From contig NC_041003.1 in NCBI RefSeq assembly GCF_004193775.1, positions 39,871,611 to 39,935,610 of the forward strand: DNA of 64,000 nt, written 5' to 3'. Every line of letters begins with the position of its first letter. Positions within the stretch are counted from its first letter, which is position 1. Positions 32,059 to 44,270 of the stretch are shown piece after piece. Below the pieces are notes generated by a model that was not told the DNA's origin, made no database searches, and was given only the letters and a program-made list of their open reading frames with translations. The translations under genes were made by a program, and so were the position numbers. The DNA comes from Glycine soja. Taxonomy: Eukaryota; Streptophyta; Magnoliopsida; Fabales; Fabaceae.

Positions 32059-33590
32059 TAGACATGGCAAGAAAATCTGTACCCGTGGGTACCCGTCCGA
32101 ATTTGTTTCGATTTTGACGGGTAATACCCAAATTGACTGGATATGGGTTCGGGTTTGAGTTTTCTCCAATAACCAAAAGTTGGATATGGGTATAGGTATG
32201 AGATTACTACATCCGCCCCGACCCTGGACCCGCCCCGCCACTTAATTTTTAGAATTTTTGCATAATTTAATCAAAAAGCCTAGAATTTTTATTACTAGTT
32301 AATTTTATTTTAGAATTTTTACATAATTTAATATTTTTTTTCTTAACGATTTTTGTAGACACATGCGCTATAATAAATTTATTAATATATAAGTAGTTAA
32401 AAATAAATGTTTAACAATCAATTTATTTTTTCTAAAATCAAATTTTTAATATTTTCTTTACAAAAAAAAAATTTATTTTTCTAATTTGAATTGGGTACAG
32501 GACTGTGTAGAGGATACTCGATATCCAACGGGTACAGAGATGGGATAATAAAGTTTAGCCATCGGGTATTAGATACGGGTATGTGGACATTAGGGGTGGA
32601 AATGAGCCGAACAGCTTGTCGAGGGCCTTCGGCTCGGCCTATCTAAGACTCGTCTCGACTTGGCTTATTTACTATAAAGGCCAAGCTCAAGCTTTTTAAA
32701 AAGCCTTTTTAGATAAAAAAAAAAAAAAAGTCAAGCTCAAACCATAAAAAAAGCTTGTTAAGCTTGACAAGCCGACTTGTTTAACTAATAATAATAATAA
32801 TAATAACTTTATTTTATCAAATCTTATCTTATCCAGATTTTATTCTATCTAGATTTTATTTTATTCAGATTTTATTCTATCTATATTTTATTTCGTCTAG
32901 ATTTTATTTCATCTCATCTTATCTTATCTTGTCCAGATTTTATTTTATTTCGTTTATAGGCTTGGACTTAAAATAGATTTGTAAGCTTTGGGGCTGAGAA
33001 CCTATATAACAGCACTAAGGTTTTAGTTTAGGGAGTTTTTTTCGTAGAGGAGAATAATTCTAGGATTTTAGAATTCCAGTTTTTATTACTATTCATACAC
33101 ACTGTTCACGTAGAATAAAATTCATTTTCTGCAAATCATCTCTAATCCATACATTTTTTAATATTATGCTCTTTTTATTTTCTTTTGATATACTTTGTGT
33201 TTTAACGACTTGAATTCAATATGATTTTGTTTATCAATTATTTTTGGATTTATACATTACTTATACGAAATTTTATAAGTTTCTTTTTTTAGTTAGTATT
33301 TCACTAGGTTTTAAAATAATTAATTAATCAAAGACGTCTTTAAGCAGGCTTTTAAATAGGCTCGTGGGCCAAACCAGACTTTTATATAAGCCGAACCGAG
33401 CCTTAAAAAAAAGTCTATGACAGGTAATGAGCCAAGCTCAAGCCTTACGTATTCAACTCAGGCCGAGCTTAAGCCTAGTAAAGCTTGGCTTGGCTTGGCT
33501 CATTTCCACCCCTAGTGGACATGTTAGGGAGTTGGGGTCGGGGATTGCGGAGACAATACCCATCCCCGCCCCGCCCCATTGCCATGTCTA
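32059..33590. mobile_element. hAT-like non-autonomous element (outer), 8-bp TSD
   Basis: Perfect 12-bp inverted termini TAGACATGGCAA (32059) and TTGCCATGTCTA (ending 33590). Flanking octamers are ATGCGGAC (32051-32058) and ATGTGGAC (33591-33598), one C/T change. Subterminal GGGTACCCG/CCCGCCCC motifs are typical of plant hAT relatives. Without the nested element it is ~600 bp and has no coding capacity. Confidence 0.85.
32591..33514. mobile_element. hAT-like non-autonomous element (inner), perfect 8-bp TSD
   Basis: Starts TAGGGGTGGAAATGAGCC and ends with its exact inverse GGCTCATTTCCACCCCTA. GTGGACAT is duplicated exactly at 32583-32590 and 33515-33522. Subterminal repeats of GAGCC/GGCTTG (aagctt, gagccga) occur at both ends. 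A 'attttattc(t)atctagattttattt' tandem repeat lies at 32810-32950. No transposase. Confidence 0.92.
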
Positions 33591-33598
33591 ATGTGGAC

Positions 33599-34235
33599 CT
33601 CGATATAATGGCTCTGACCATTATATGGAGAGAAAAAAAAGTATTATATAATGACAATGATAAATTAGTTGTTGGACTTAAGTAAATGATCCAGAATAAG
33701 TTTAATGACGATATGCTACCATGGATGATATAGGGATGGATCGAGGAATTCATAAAAAGAAAGGTTAATCTTATCTTTGGATGAGTGTTGACAAAATAAA
33801 TTAATTTTAAAATATAGAATTGATTTTGATTAAAATTAATTTTAAAATAAAGTGATTTATGTTTGGATGTTTTTATTATAAAATTAAATTAAAAGTAAAA
33901 TTTAGTATAAAATTTTAAATCTAACACAAAATTACTGATCAAAATTGTTTCAATGCAAAATTAATTCTTTGTAAAATCAAAATGTAAAAATATATCCAAA
34001 ATTAATTTTAAACTCACCAAGTTTACAACGTGAAATCAAATACACACCAAATATTTTTTCTTATTTTGTAATTATTTAAAATTTAATTTCTATTAAATAA
34101 TTATCCAATAAATAATGTGTTTTACAAAAAAAAAATACATTAACTGATTATACACATAAAATTAAAATTTTTATTTCAAACAATAAAGAAATGAAACATG
34201 TCTTAATTTGTTTTAAAATATTGTTGCTTAAACTC

Positions 34236-34303
<68 letters not shown>

Positions 34304-37300
34304 GGAAATAGGTGGGGTGTTATTGGAAAAATTTTACAACTGGACATTTTTGGAAACATAATGTAGTCCACCAAGAGTTCACAATTGTTGATGAAATTTT
34401 AATTTTATCATAGTCATTGAAAATAAATTTTAAATGACTCATTAATACTCTTTATTATTATATAATTTATGCAACACTTTTTCGGTAACAATAATTGATT
34501 TAATTTAATCATATTTAGTCATGCATCAAAATTATAAATAATCATAACCATTCATTAAGTTTAATCTGACTTGAAGTTTATGTCTTCGTTAGATCGAGAT
34601 TTTAAGAAAACTTATAAAATAAGAGATAATATAGTATTAATTTAAAAAATAAAAAATTATTTACTTTTAAAAAATATATTAATTTAAATGATTATGAAAT
34701 AATAATAATATATTAGTTTTGAAACAGAGAAAAAAATTTATTATAAACACTAATATATTAGGTCCCTCTTTTTTATATACGACATAAATATCAGTATTAG
34801 AAAAGGAATCTGTATTTTATATAGTTCAAATTTCCGTTTATAATATAATTTCTTTGATAACGGAATCTGAATTAAATACATATCAATTTCTTAGCGGTTT
34901 TAAAAATATTTTAAATTTAATTCATATATTAAGTGAGGTGTCCAGATCAATTAATAAATTAAATCCGATTAGTAACTTCCAGATGAATTTAATTTATTTA
35001 TAATATTGGTTTATTGTACTATTAATTCAAAAAATAATTATCCACACATAATAATAATAAATATAAACAATTTTTTCCATCTTCATAACAGTCAATTCAT
35101 AATAGTCAAATAATATAATTATATTAAAAAGTATAAATTGTAATTTTTGTTTCCCTATTATGGTTCTCATATTTCTAAATTAAGACATTTAGTCTTCCTA
35201 TCTCTTAGAATAAGAAATTTCAATTCTTTGGTAATATTAGTTGATCATCCAAAGTCAAATTTTAATTTTGATGTAGAGTATTGAAATTAACATGATCCTT
35301 AGGTAAACTGTTGACATGATGTTTTCGAGACAAAAAAATAAATAAAGTGAAAAATGAAAAAATTCTTGGTCAATGACATAGGTCAAAAATAAGGAAATAA
35401 ATATTTTTTTAAACATTATTTTGTATTTATTATTAGTTAATAATTATTAATTTTTTTTAATTATAAAATTTTATAAATTAAAAAATATCTAATATATAAA
35501 CCTTTTTAATTTTATTTTATATCATTTTATATATTGTTATTTGAATAGTTTACATATTTATATTTTAATTTTAGCAATTTATAATTAAATTTCATAAATT
35601 GATATATAAATTATTTTATAAATTTATTTTAATATACATTTTATTTTTACTCTAATTATATAAATCAATATAATTGCATCACTTACTATGTAAATTATAC
35701 AAATTATGTATATTTAAATTAATATGTAAATTATTTTTTATTCTAATTATGTAAATTAATAAAATTTTAAATATTTAATATTTTAGAAAATTTACATCTT
35801 AATATTTTTGTTTTAACTATAAAATATTATTTAATAAATAATTTTTTACTACAAATTATATAAATCAAGAAAATTACATAATTTAATATGTAAATTATTT
35901 ATATAAATTAGTTCATGTAATTTCTAAAACTTATGTAAATTTATTTTATATATAAATAATACAATTTTATAATTATCAAAAGTAATAAATATTTAATTTT
36001 TTTATTATTTAAATATTATTTTAAATTTATGTTATTTGTATAAATTGCATAAAATAATTTTTGAAAATAATAAATATATTAGTATATGTAATTTGTTTTA
36101 AAATTATAATAAAATAATAACCAATTTTTATATATAATAATTTATTAATTTATATTAAAAGGAAATTTTATAATGAAAATAAATGCAGGTAAAATTAAAT
36201 ATTTAATATATTTAAATATTTTATTTTAATTTATATTTTTTATAATTTATAAAAAATCAATCACTCTTGAATAATGATACATATAAAATAGTATTTATAA
36301 AATTAACTAAATAAATTAAATGTGTTAATGGTTTATTACTTTATCTTTAAATAAAAAGTCATGAGTTTAATTCAATAAGTATGTCTTGATTTAAAAGTAG
36401 GAGGACAAAAATCATAGATTAAAAATTATAAGACCAAAAATTTTAATTTAGCCTATCAAAAATATGAATTTAGTCTAAAGTATGTTTAATTAAATAGTAA
36501 CTCAATTAATTATTTTAAATTTTTAGACACTTTTTAATTGATCACTCTAATCCTATCAATAAAAAAATGAAGATTAAAAATGGAAAAAAATATATATATT
36601 TTCAATATTTTAGTACTTTTTAGAAATTAAAAAAATTAATTACATGAACTATAATGCCTAAAAATATATATTTTTTTGTTGTTGTAACCAATGATATAAT
36701 TAAAATCATTAAATTGATATAAATACTCATTTTTATCGTCATAGAATTAGGTAAAGGCACGTAAAGATAGGATTTGCATAAATTGACTCAGTAATTGGAT
36801 ATTCAATCTCATCTGAAGTTTGGGAGGCATTGTGTCTGGAACTCAAAGTGATAGGATTTTTCTCATTGGCAATGCTAACACGTTGACATGCCTAATATGT
36901 TGCAGTGATATATTGGTCTGGGGATGGGTTTATTTTTCAATAATATTTCTTTGCTAGGGGAGTCTTGAATATATGTATAGGAGGGAGTTTTATTGGCTGG
37001 ATTTTTTTTTCTTTTCTTTTCTTTTTGTAATATGTTTACGCTTGGATTTAACATATATTATGTTGAATCTGGTTCTCTTTCTTAATAAGTTGGTTTTGTT
37101 TTTCCTTTATAAATATACCTTTTTTCTTCAATTTTCTATTCCACATTCTACCTTTTATTTAGTTTTTGGTTTTTGCACTATTTTATTTTTAATAAAAGAA
37201 ATTGTTAGCTAGGTTTGGTCTTCAAATTTAAAGAGATAAAAGGATCCCATGGTTTGAACCTATAGGTAAATATTTTTAAATAAATTTATTCAAAATAATT

Positions 37301-38409
37301 TTTTATTGTTTTTATTTTCTCATCTTTCTTCCTATCTTTTTATTTTAATTTTCTTTACACAAATGTTGTATTGCTTACAATTTAGGTGAATTTTTTTTAA
37401 TTGAAATTGTTGGATTTGGTTTGTATTCTATATTCATTGGTTTGTGTTTTATATTATTATTAATTTCATCTAGGATTTTTATCATTTTTTTCAAATAATC
37501 TTATGCAATATTTTTTCTATGTCTTATATATAAGAAAATCACTTATACCTCTCCTACAACCTTATTCTATTTCATACATATTAGCGTTCTTTATTCGGTA
37601 GAGTTGATGGATGTTGTTAGACGAACAATATTGGTAGAAAATTACATACTAACGAGCCTTCTTGAATCATAAGAAATGTAGATTTTTAATTTTGATATTC
37701 AAGTGATAACAATATCACATGTCTATATTGATAATTTATTTTATCGAAAGACTTTACTTATTCAATAACTTTTTATTCAATTATAAAAAAACGTTAAATT
37801 GTTTAGTATTCTATTATTTTAAAGTTTAAGTATCATCTTCTGTTGTTTTTGTTTCTGATTTCATTTTTATTTATATTCTATTTTGATTATTATTGTTAAA
37901 GTTTTCACATATATATTTTTTTCTTTTACTACAATATTATAAATAAAACTTTCTTTATCTTTTCTCAACAACAAAAAAAAATAAAAATTTAACTTTTATT
38001 TTATATCTTCACTTTTACTATATATTTTTATGTTGATTATGTTCACCAATGAAGAGTTCTTTTACATTTCTATAGCAAATAACCATTACTCACACAATAA
38101 CTTCTATTAGTTTTCATGCTTCTTATACTCTCAAACCCTCTTCATCTTTTCCCATAATATGCTCAAGCACATGAATTTTCTTTTTCATCTTCTTCGTGCT
38201 TTTGTTTTAAAAATTTATAGACTTTTTCTATGTGTTTCTATCTCTTCTTCATATATGTGTTGCTTTATTTTAGAGAAGAAAATAAAAATCGCTTGCATTT
38301 TATAGGATGTTTTGCAAGATCTAATGAAATTATATTTGCATGTATAGAAACGCTAGTGTGTTCCCATTTTATCCCGGTAATATTCACATCTTATTTTTAT
38401 TATTTTTTT
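33599..38409. other. A+T-rich intergenic sequence
   Basis: No gene recognised. It includes a TA-dinucleotide microsatellite (34239-34303). The block 33790-34060 is rich in 'aaaattaatttta' and may be a decayed MITE. The extremely A+T-rich block ~35130-36480 has weakly inverted ends. Hydrophobic short ORFs such as 36973-37212 reflect T-rich composition. Confidence 0.5.
34239..34303. repeat. (TA)n microsatellite
   Basis: About 27 uninterrupted AT units, then GTATATATA. Confidence 0.97.
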
Positions 38410-39030
38410 ATCAGTTCATTTTTATTTCTCAAATGGATTTAATATATCACATTACATAGAAAATCCTGCGTCAAGATATCAAGGAACTTTGTGTTTGATA
38501 ATATTCAGTACAAAACATATCAAATAGTTTTATAGGTCCAAGCTTTTTCATCTTATTATGGTAATGTTAGCTTCTTCCTTTTCTCATTTTAAAAGGTTTA
38601 TAAGTTTTTATTTTTCATTTTCTATCTTTTTGTATATTGCATTTGATCTAGCGTTTCTTTTTTTTTTAGGTATGTTAGCATTTCTTTTATTTCTATTTTC
38701 ATTTAATAAATTTTTAGCTTTTTTATATTTTTTATTTATGCTACATTTTGTTTATTTTTATTGATAATTTATAAAATCTTGTAACTACTTTGCACCAAAT
38801 TTTGTATCATCCAATGAATGACTTTCATAATTGTTTTCATTTGCTGATTTTCTTTTCCAGTTTTTTAAATTTTATTTCTCAATTTGAGTTTAATATAGAT
38901 AACTTTTTTTTATATCTCTTAACCCCAATAGATGATTTCGATTTTAGCTCTCCATTTAACAAAATTAAGGAGCTTTGTCTTTTGATCCTATTAGGTACAA
39001 AACATATCAAGGAGCTTCTCAAGTACAAGA
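38410..39030 (+). repeat. Two diverged copies of a ~130-bp segment
   Basis: 38412-38532 and 38868-39025 share 'tttatttctcaa', 'aaggaactttgtgttttgat' and 'tacaaaacatatcaa' in the same order, with many changes and small indels. The second copy is open in one frame (38790-39062, ...KIKELCLLILLGTKHIKELLKYKTF...), but I recognise no domain. It abuts the copia LTR. Confidence 0.45.
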
Positions 39031-39034
39031 CTTT

Positions 39035-39495
39035 TTTGGTAAATATTTGTTTTATAATTTAAAATTTATAAATATATATTACTTATATTAATTTTATTTT
39101 ATAAAATAAAATATTTATTTTAGAATCCGTTACATAAAATTAGATTTTCTATCTTTTTAAGATTTTGTTTTAATGGGTCAATGCAATTTGTTACGTTTGT
39201 TTTGATACTTGTAAGTTTGTTTTCAACGGTAAGATTTTTGTTATTGTATACGGAGGTCTATGCCTATATATATCAACAACACAAGCATATCAACAATTTG
39301 ATTTCTTTCTTCCTAAAATTTTTTCTTCCTTCTCTTATAAAAACTTATTGTTGTAGTACAGTGAGGACGTTTTCTCTTTAAGGATAACGTTTGCACATTT
39401 CAACACAGACTAATTATTCCTTCTCTTATAAGAAAACTTATTTTTTCTTTGTGTTTATTGTATGATATAGTGCATTGTTAATTCATATTCTGTCA
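39035..39495 (+). repeat. 5' LTR of the copia element
   Basis: Aligns with 45969-46383 from 'gtaaatatttgttttataa' to 'taattcatattct'. The middle differs: this copy has 'caacaacacaagcatatcaac', the other has a repeated 'gggagaggagtgca'. The first bases have mutated from TGTTAG. Confidence 0.7.
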
Positions 39496-40217
39496 ATTAA
39501 AATTATTTTGCTAATGTTATTTTGTTATTGAATTCAAGGCTTTGCATTTTCTTCTTATTTATTTATTTTATTTTATTTTAATTTAATTTTCTAACCGTCT
39601 TAGAGAGAAAAATCACTTTCTTCTTGCATAGTCTTTTTTATAGTAGCATTCTGTTTTATAAAAAAAAATGTGCCATGGATATAATTGAGTTCCTTTCTAG
39701 TAAGCATGAAAAATTAATGGATGAAAACACAATGTATTATGCTCCATTAAAAATGTTTTTATTATATTATTTTATTTCTTTAAATTTTATATTAGTGGGT
39801 GATTGTTGGAAAATATTTTCTTATAATTTAAAATTAAAGTATATTTTCTTTATCAATTATGTTTTGTAAAGATAAAATGCTTTTAAAATTAGTCTATGTG
39901 AAAAATTGAAAGCATCCCACTACTTTTATTCCTATGTTAGGAAACTATCTTTTACTTGATCAAATTCCTTTGTGAATGTTATAAGTCTTTAAAATTAGGA
40001 AATTTGTTGTTTGGTTTTTATTTTATGTTGTTTAACGTTATTGCTGCAAGTATTTTGTTGTTACACGTTGGTGACTGGTTGCCTCTATATATATAGTCCT
40101 TTGCTAAAAAAAAAATAAACATGTGAAAATACAACACACAAAGCAATAAAATGAAAACTTGGATGAAACTTTATATTCTGCATGTTGTATTTTTAATATG
40201 GTACCTTATAAAAATTT

Positions 40218-41143
40218 TGAAAATATCTCTTAAGAGCTATGGCGAAAAATAGAACCAAATCTAAAATATCATAAAGTGTGGGGGTGTCTAACAAAGGTTA
40301 ACATCCCTATTAATAAGAAAAGAAAAATTGGACCAAAAACTGTTAATTATGTTTTTGTTGGATATTCTTTGCATAGTACTACTTATAGATTCTTGGTTGT
40401 TAAATCTATATATGGCTTGAAACAAGCTCCAAAGCAATGGCACAAAAAGTTTGATCAAGTTGTTCTTTCGTATGATTTTCAAATTAATAATAGTGATAAA
40501 TGTGTGTGAAATAATTTGATGATAATGGATGTGTCATTTTATGTTTGTATGTAGATAACATATTGATATTTGGTAGTAATATGCATTCCATAAATGATGT
40601 GAAGTCTTTCTTGTCTAATAATTTTGATATGAAAGACCTTGGTCCTGTAGATGTGATTTTGGGTATTAAGCTTATAAAGAAAAATGACGACATTCATTAT
40701 ACATGTTTTTCTACAGTAATTGAGGAGATTTAGTGATGCAAAGTGGATTTCTGATTCTGATGAAACAAAATCGACAAGTGGTTATGTTTTTACTTTAGTT
40801 GGTGGTGCAATATCTGGAAATCTGCTAAACAAACTATTATTTCACGTTCTACCATGGAAGCAAGCAGAAATTATTGCTTTAGATACTGCTACTAGTGAGG
40901 CTGAGTTTCTTAAAAATTTGTTATGTGATTTTCCATTGTTAAATAAGCCTATACCTCAAATTCCAATGCATTGTGATAGTCAAGTTGCTATATCTAAAGT
41001 TACTAGCAAAAATTTTAATGAAAAAAGAAGACACTTAAGAGTGAGATATAAGTCTATCAGAAATTTGATTTCTCACGGTGTCATTCCTCTTGACTTTGTC
41101 AGGTCAGAAAACAATATTGTGAATTCGCTTACAAAAGAGTTGA
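40218..41143 (+). pseudogene. copia pol remnant: integrase tail, RT and RNase H
   Basis: 40276-40400: WGCLTKVNIPINKKRKIGPKTVNYVFVGYS, the integrase-to-RT linker of plant copia elements. Immediately after comes IYGLKQAPKQWHKKFDQVVLS (RT), then MYVDNILIFGSNM, with the YVDD box reading YVDN, then FDMKDLGPVDVILGIK. The open segment 40720-41143 is copia RNase H (DAKWISDSDETKSTSGYVF, ALDTATSEAEFLKNLL, MHCDSQVAI, HLRVRYKSIRNLI, DFVRSENNIVNSLTKEL). Large internal deletions remove the RT fingers and the RT-RNase H connection. Confidence 0.9.
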
Positions 41144-42810
41144 TGATGAGAATCATGAAACTGGCCAAATACAGGCTAAAGGCCCAAGTGGAGAAGAACG
41201 AAGGCCCAAGTGGAGAAGGACAAAGCCCCCGAGTAGAGAAGGATGAAGGCCCAAGTGGAGAAGGATGAAGGCCCAGAGGCAGAGACACTATCAAGACTAT
41301 TAATTGTTGCTGAAGGCCCAAGTTAAATATATTTTTTTAGTTATAATTTTTATTTATTGTAATTTTGGCCCAAACTATTTAGAAGGCCCATGTCTATTTT
41401 TATCTTTTAGTTCAGATACACTATAAGTATTGGTTTTTGTTTTGAATAAAAAAAACTTTTGACATTTCATAAAATTTGGTGAGAGTTTCTCTCTGGGTTC
41501 CTTGTTGAACCAATTATCAGACTTATCAAGGTAATCCTTGTGGCGTCTACCTTGACTTATCTTCCTTCACTGGAAGTGGCGTCTACCCGGACTTATCTTC
41601 CTTCACCGGAAGTGGCGTCTACCCAGACTTATCTTCCTTCATTGGAAGTGGCGTCTACCCTGACTTATCCTCCTTCACCGGAAGTGGCGTCATCCAAACC
41701 TTTGTAGCCTGTAGGCAGAGACACTATCAAGACTATTAATTGTTGCTGAAGGCCCAAACTAATTTGAAGGCCCAAGTTAAATAAGTTTTAAGTTATAATT
41801 TATTTTTATTGTAATTTTGGCCCAAACTGTTTAAAAGGCCCATGTCTATTTTTATCTTTTTGTTTAGCTACACTATAAGTATGGGTTTTTGTTTTGAATA
41901 AAAAAGCTTTTGGCATTTGATAAAATTGGGTGAGAGTTTCTCTCTGGGTTCCTTGTTGAACCAATTATCAGACTTATCAAGGTAATCCTTGTGGCGTCTA
42001 CCTAGACTTATCTTCCTTAACCGGAAGTGGCGTCTACCCAGACTTATCTTCCTTCACTGGAAGTGGCGTCTACCCTGACTTATCTTCCTTCACTGGAAGT
42101 GGCGTCATCCAAACCTTCGTAGCCTGTATCAAGTGATCCGTTCCTAGTCAGGTTCACATCATCTATGAGAATCATGAAACTGGCCAAATACAGGCTAAAG
42201 GCCCAAGTGGAGAAGAACGAAGGCCCAAGTGGAGAAGGACAAAGCCCCCGAGTGGAGAAGGATGAAGGCCCAAGTGGAGAAGGATGAAGGCCCAGAGGCA
42301 GAGACACTATCTGATAAGAATCTTACGGGGCGGATCGTTTGATACAGGCTACGAAGGTTTGGATGACGCCACTTCTGGTGAAGGAAGATAAGTCAGGGTA
42401 GACGCCACTTCCGGTGAAGGAAGATAAGTCCGGGTAGACGCCACTTCCGGTGAAGGAAGATAAGTCTGGGTAGACGCCACTTCCGGTGAAGGAAGATAAG
42501 TCTGGGTAGACGCCACAAGGATTACCTTGATAAGTCTGATAATTGGTTCAACAAGGAACCCAAAGAGAAACTCTCACCCAATTTTATCAAATGCCAAAAG
42601 CTTTTTTTTATTGAAAACAAAAACCAATACTTATAGTGTATCTGAACTAAAAGATAAAAATAGACATGGGCCTTCTAAATAGTTTGGGCCAAAATTACAA
42701 TAAATAAAAATTATAACTAAAAAAATATATTTAACTTGGGCCTTCAGCAACAATTAATAGTCTTGATAGTGTCTCTGCCTCTGGGCCTTCATCCTTCTCC
42801 ACTTGGGCCT

Positions 42811-43758
42811 TCATCCTTCTCCACTCGGGGGCTTTGTCCTTCTCCACTTGGGCCTTCGTTCTTCTCCACTTGGGCCTTTAGCCTGTATTTGGCCAGTTTC
42901 ATGATTCTCATCATTCCCTCCTTCTTGGAAAACATTTGTCCTCAAATGTCTAGGATCATCACCGGATTCAAGTACCACTTCCTTCCTTTTCTTGTGGGCT
43001 TGCTTGACATAGCTTTCATTCTTCTTTGCAATTTTCTTGTGGGCTTGCTTGACATAGCTTTCATTCTTCTTTGCAATTTGCACCTTCACTTGGTCATACA
43101 ATCTTTTCACATACTCAACTTTGGCATGTACATCCTTACGTTGAGTCTCTTGGGGATTGCTTTTGTAAGTTGGCCTGTTAGGCAATGAAGCTCCGGGGAG
43201 GAGATCAACTTGATGTTCTATGCCTCTTGAAGGTGGTAGTCCATGAGGAATCTCCTTAGGAAAGACATTTTTAAATTTCTGCAATAATGGTTGAACACTA
43301 GGAGAAATAGAAATAGTAAACTCATTAGAATTATCAGTAGAAATTTTACTGTCTTTGCAATACTGTAGATTGAGTGGTTCATGAGCAGGTAACACTTTCC
43401 TCACTTCACTCGCCTCTGCAAAATAATTAAATTTTCTCTCATGTGTATCACTCTCTCTCTTATGTGTATCACTCTTTTCCTCGGGTGTATCACTCTTCTT
43501 TTTCATATTCCTTTGTGGTGCCTCACTATTTTCTTTCTCTTGTTCTCTCTTTTCTCTCATTCTGATTTGGTCATCACACACTTCTCTAGGGGATAGAGGT
43601 TTAAGAGTAAACGAGGAAGATTTGGCTATTCGTCTGTAGGGCTCTTCTTTGTTACGGTTCAACAAACGTTGCATTTGTGCAGTCCACGCGTCCAGAAATA
43701 AGCGCTGAGATTCGTCCAGTTGATGATATACACTACCATTGTCACCAGCTCTTGCCAT
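42811..43758 (-). CDS. Chimeric gag-pol remnant ORF, 315 codons, open
   Basis: Minus strand, ATG at 43758, no internal stop. Residues ~1-75 (MARAGDNGSVYHQLDESQRLFLDAW...) are a gag-like N-terminus. Residues ~75-150 are charged and repeat KSDTHERK. Residues ~150-205 (FTISISPSVQPLLQKFKNVFPKEIPHGLPPSRGIEHQVDLLPGASLPNRPTYKSNPQE) are the protease-RT junction of chromovirus-type gypsy pol, ending where RT should begin. The next stretch (KVEYVKRLYDQVKVQIAKKNESYVKQAHKK) is an integrase tail piece, with IAKKNESYVKQAHKK duplicated. The end (DPRHLRTNVFQEGGNDENHETG) reads through the polypurine tract into the LTR. The catalytic cores were deleted in frame. It could encode a protein but has no enzymatic function that I can support. 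Confidence 0.65.
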   Translation of the reverse strand: MARAGDNGSVYHQLDESQRLFLDAWTAQMQRLLNRNKEEPYRRIAKSSSFTLKPLSPREVCDDQIRMREKREQEKENSEAPQRNMKKKSDTPEEKSDTHKRESDTHERKFNYFAEASEVRKVLPAHEPLNLQYCKDSKISTDNSNEFTISISPSVQPLLQKFKNVFPKEIPHGLPPSRGIEHQVDLLPGASLPNRPTYKSNPQETQRKDVHAKVEYVKRLYDQVKVQIAKKNESYVKQAHKKIAKKNESYVKQAHKKRKEVVLESGDDPRHLRTNVFQEGGNDENHETGQIQAKGPSGEERRPKWRRTKPPSGEG

Positions 43759-43946
43759 GATTAAGGAACAAAGAATTTTGGAGTAAATTGAAAAAAAAAT
43801 TCAGGACCTCACCACACTCTACTCACGTGTTTCTCTCTTTGATGGTAGTTCACTCGTGTTTGATGCATTCAATATAGGCTTTTGTGTGATGTTTTCACTC
43901 TTGCCTTTTACCACTCACTCCCTCTTAAGTTCCTGGATAGACCGAA

Positions 43947-44270
43947 TTAGACACACAAGGTAATATAAAATAAAAGGAAAGACAATAGAATTATCAGAGT
44001 AACAGATTTGATTTGGGATAACAACTTGGACTTGATTTGGATAGCAGATTGGATTTGATTTGGATAACAGATTAGATTTGGATAACAAATCTGATTTGGA
44101 TAAATTTTTTTGATTTGATTTGATTTGGATAATAGATCAGATTTGGGATAACAAATTAGATTTAATTTGGATAACAGATATGATAACAAATAAGATAACA
44201 GATAGGATAACAGATAAGATAACAGATATGACAACTAAACTTCAAATGCTCATAACTTTTGCTACGGTTG
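43947..44270. repeat. Low-complexity 'gataacaga/gatttggataaca' tract
   Basis: Short imperfect repeats of GATAACAGAT and GATTTGGATAACA lie in the leader of the small gypsy element, between its primer-binding site and ORF. The minus-strand ORF here (SYLLSYLLSYLL...) is a by-product. Confidence 0.7.

Noticed and set aside
35130..36480. A large MITE or MULE with weakly inverted A+T-rich ends
   Set aside because: End similarity (~15 of 22) is not convincing at this base composition and no TSD was found.
43947..44234. ORF reading SYLLSYLLSYLL as a membrane protein
   Set aside because: It is a translation of a GATAACAGAT low-complexity tract in a retrotransposon leader.
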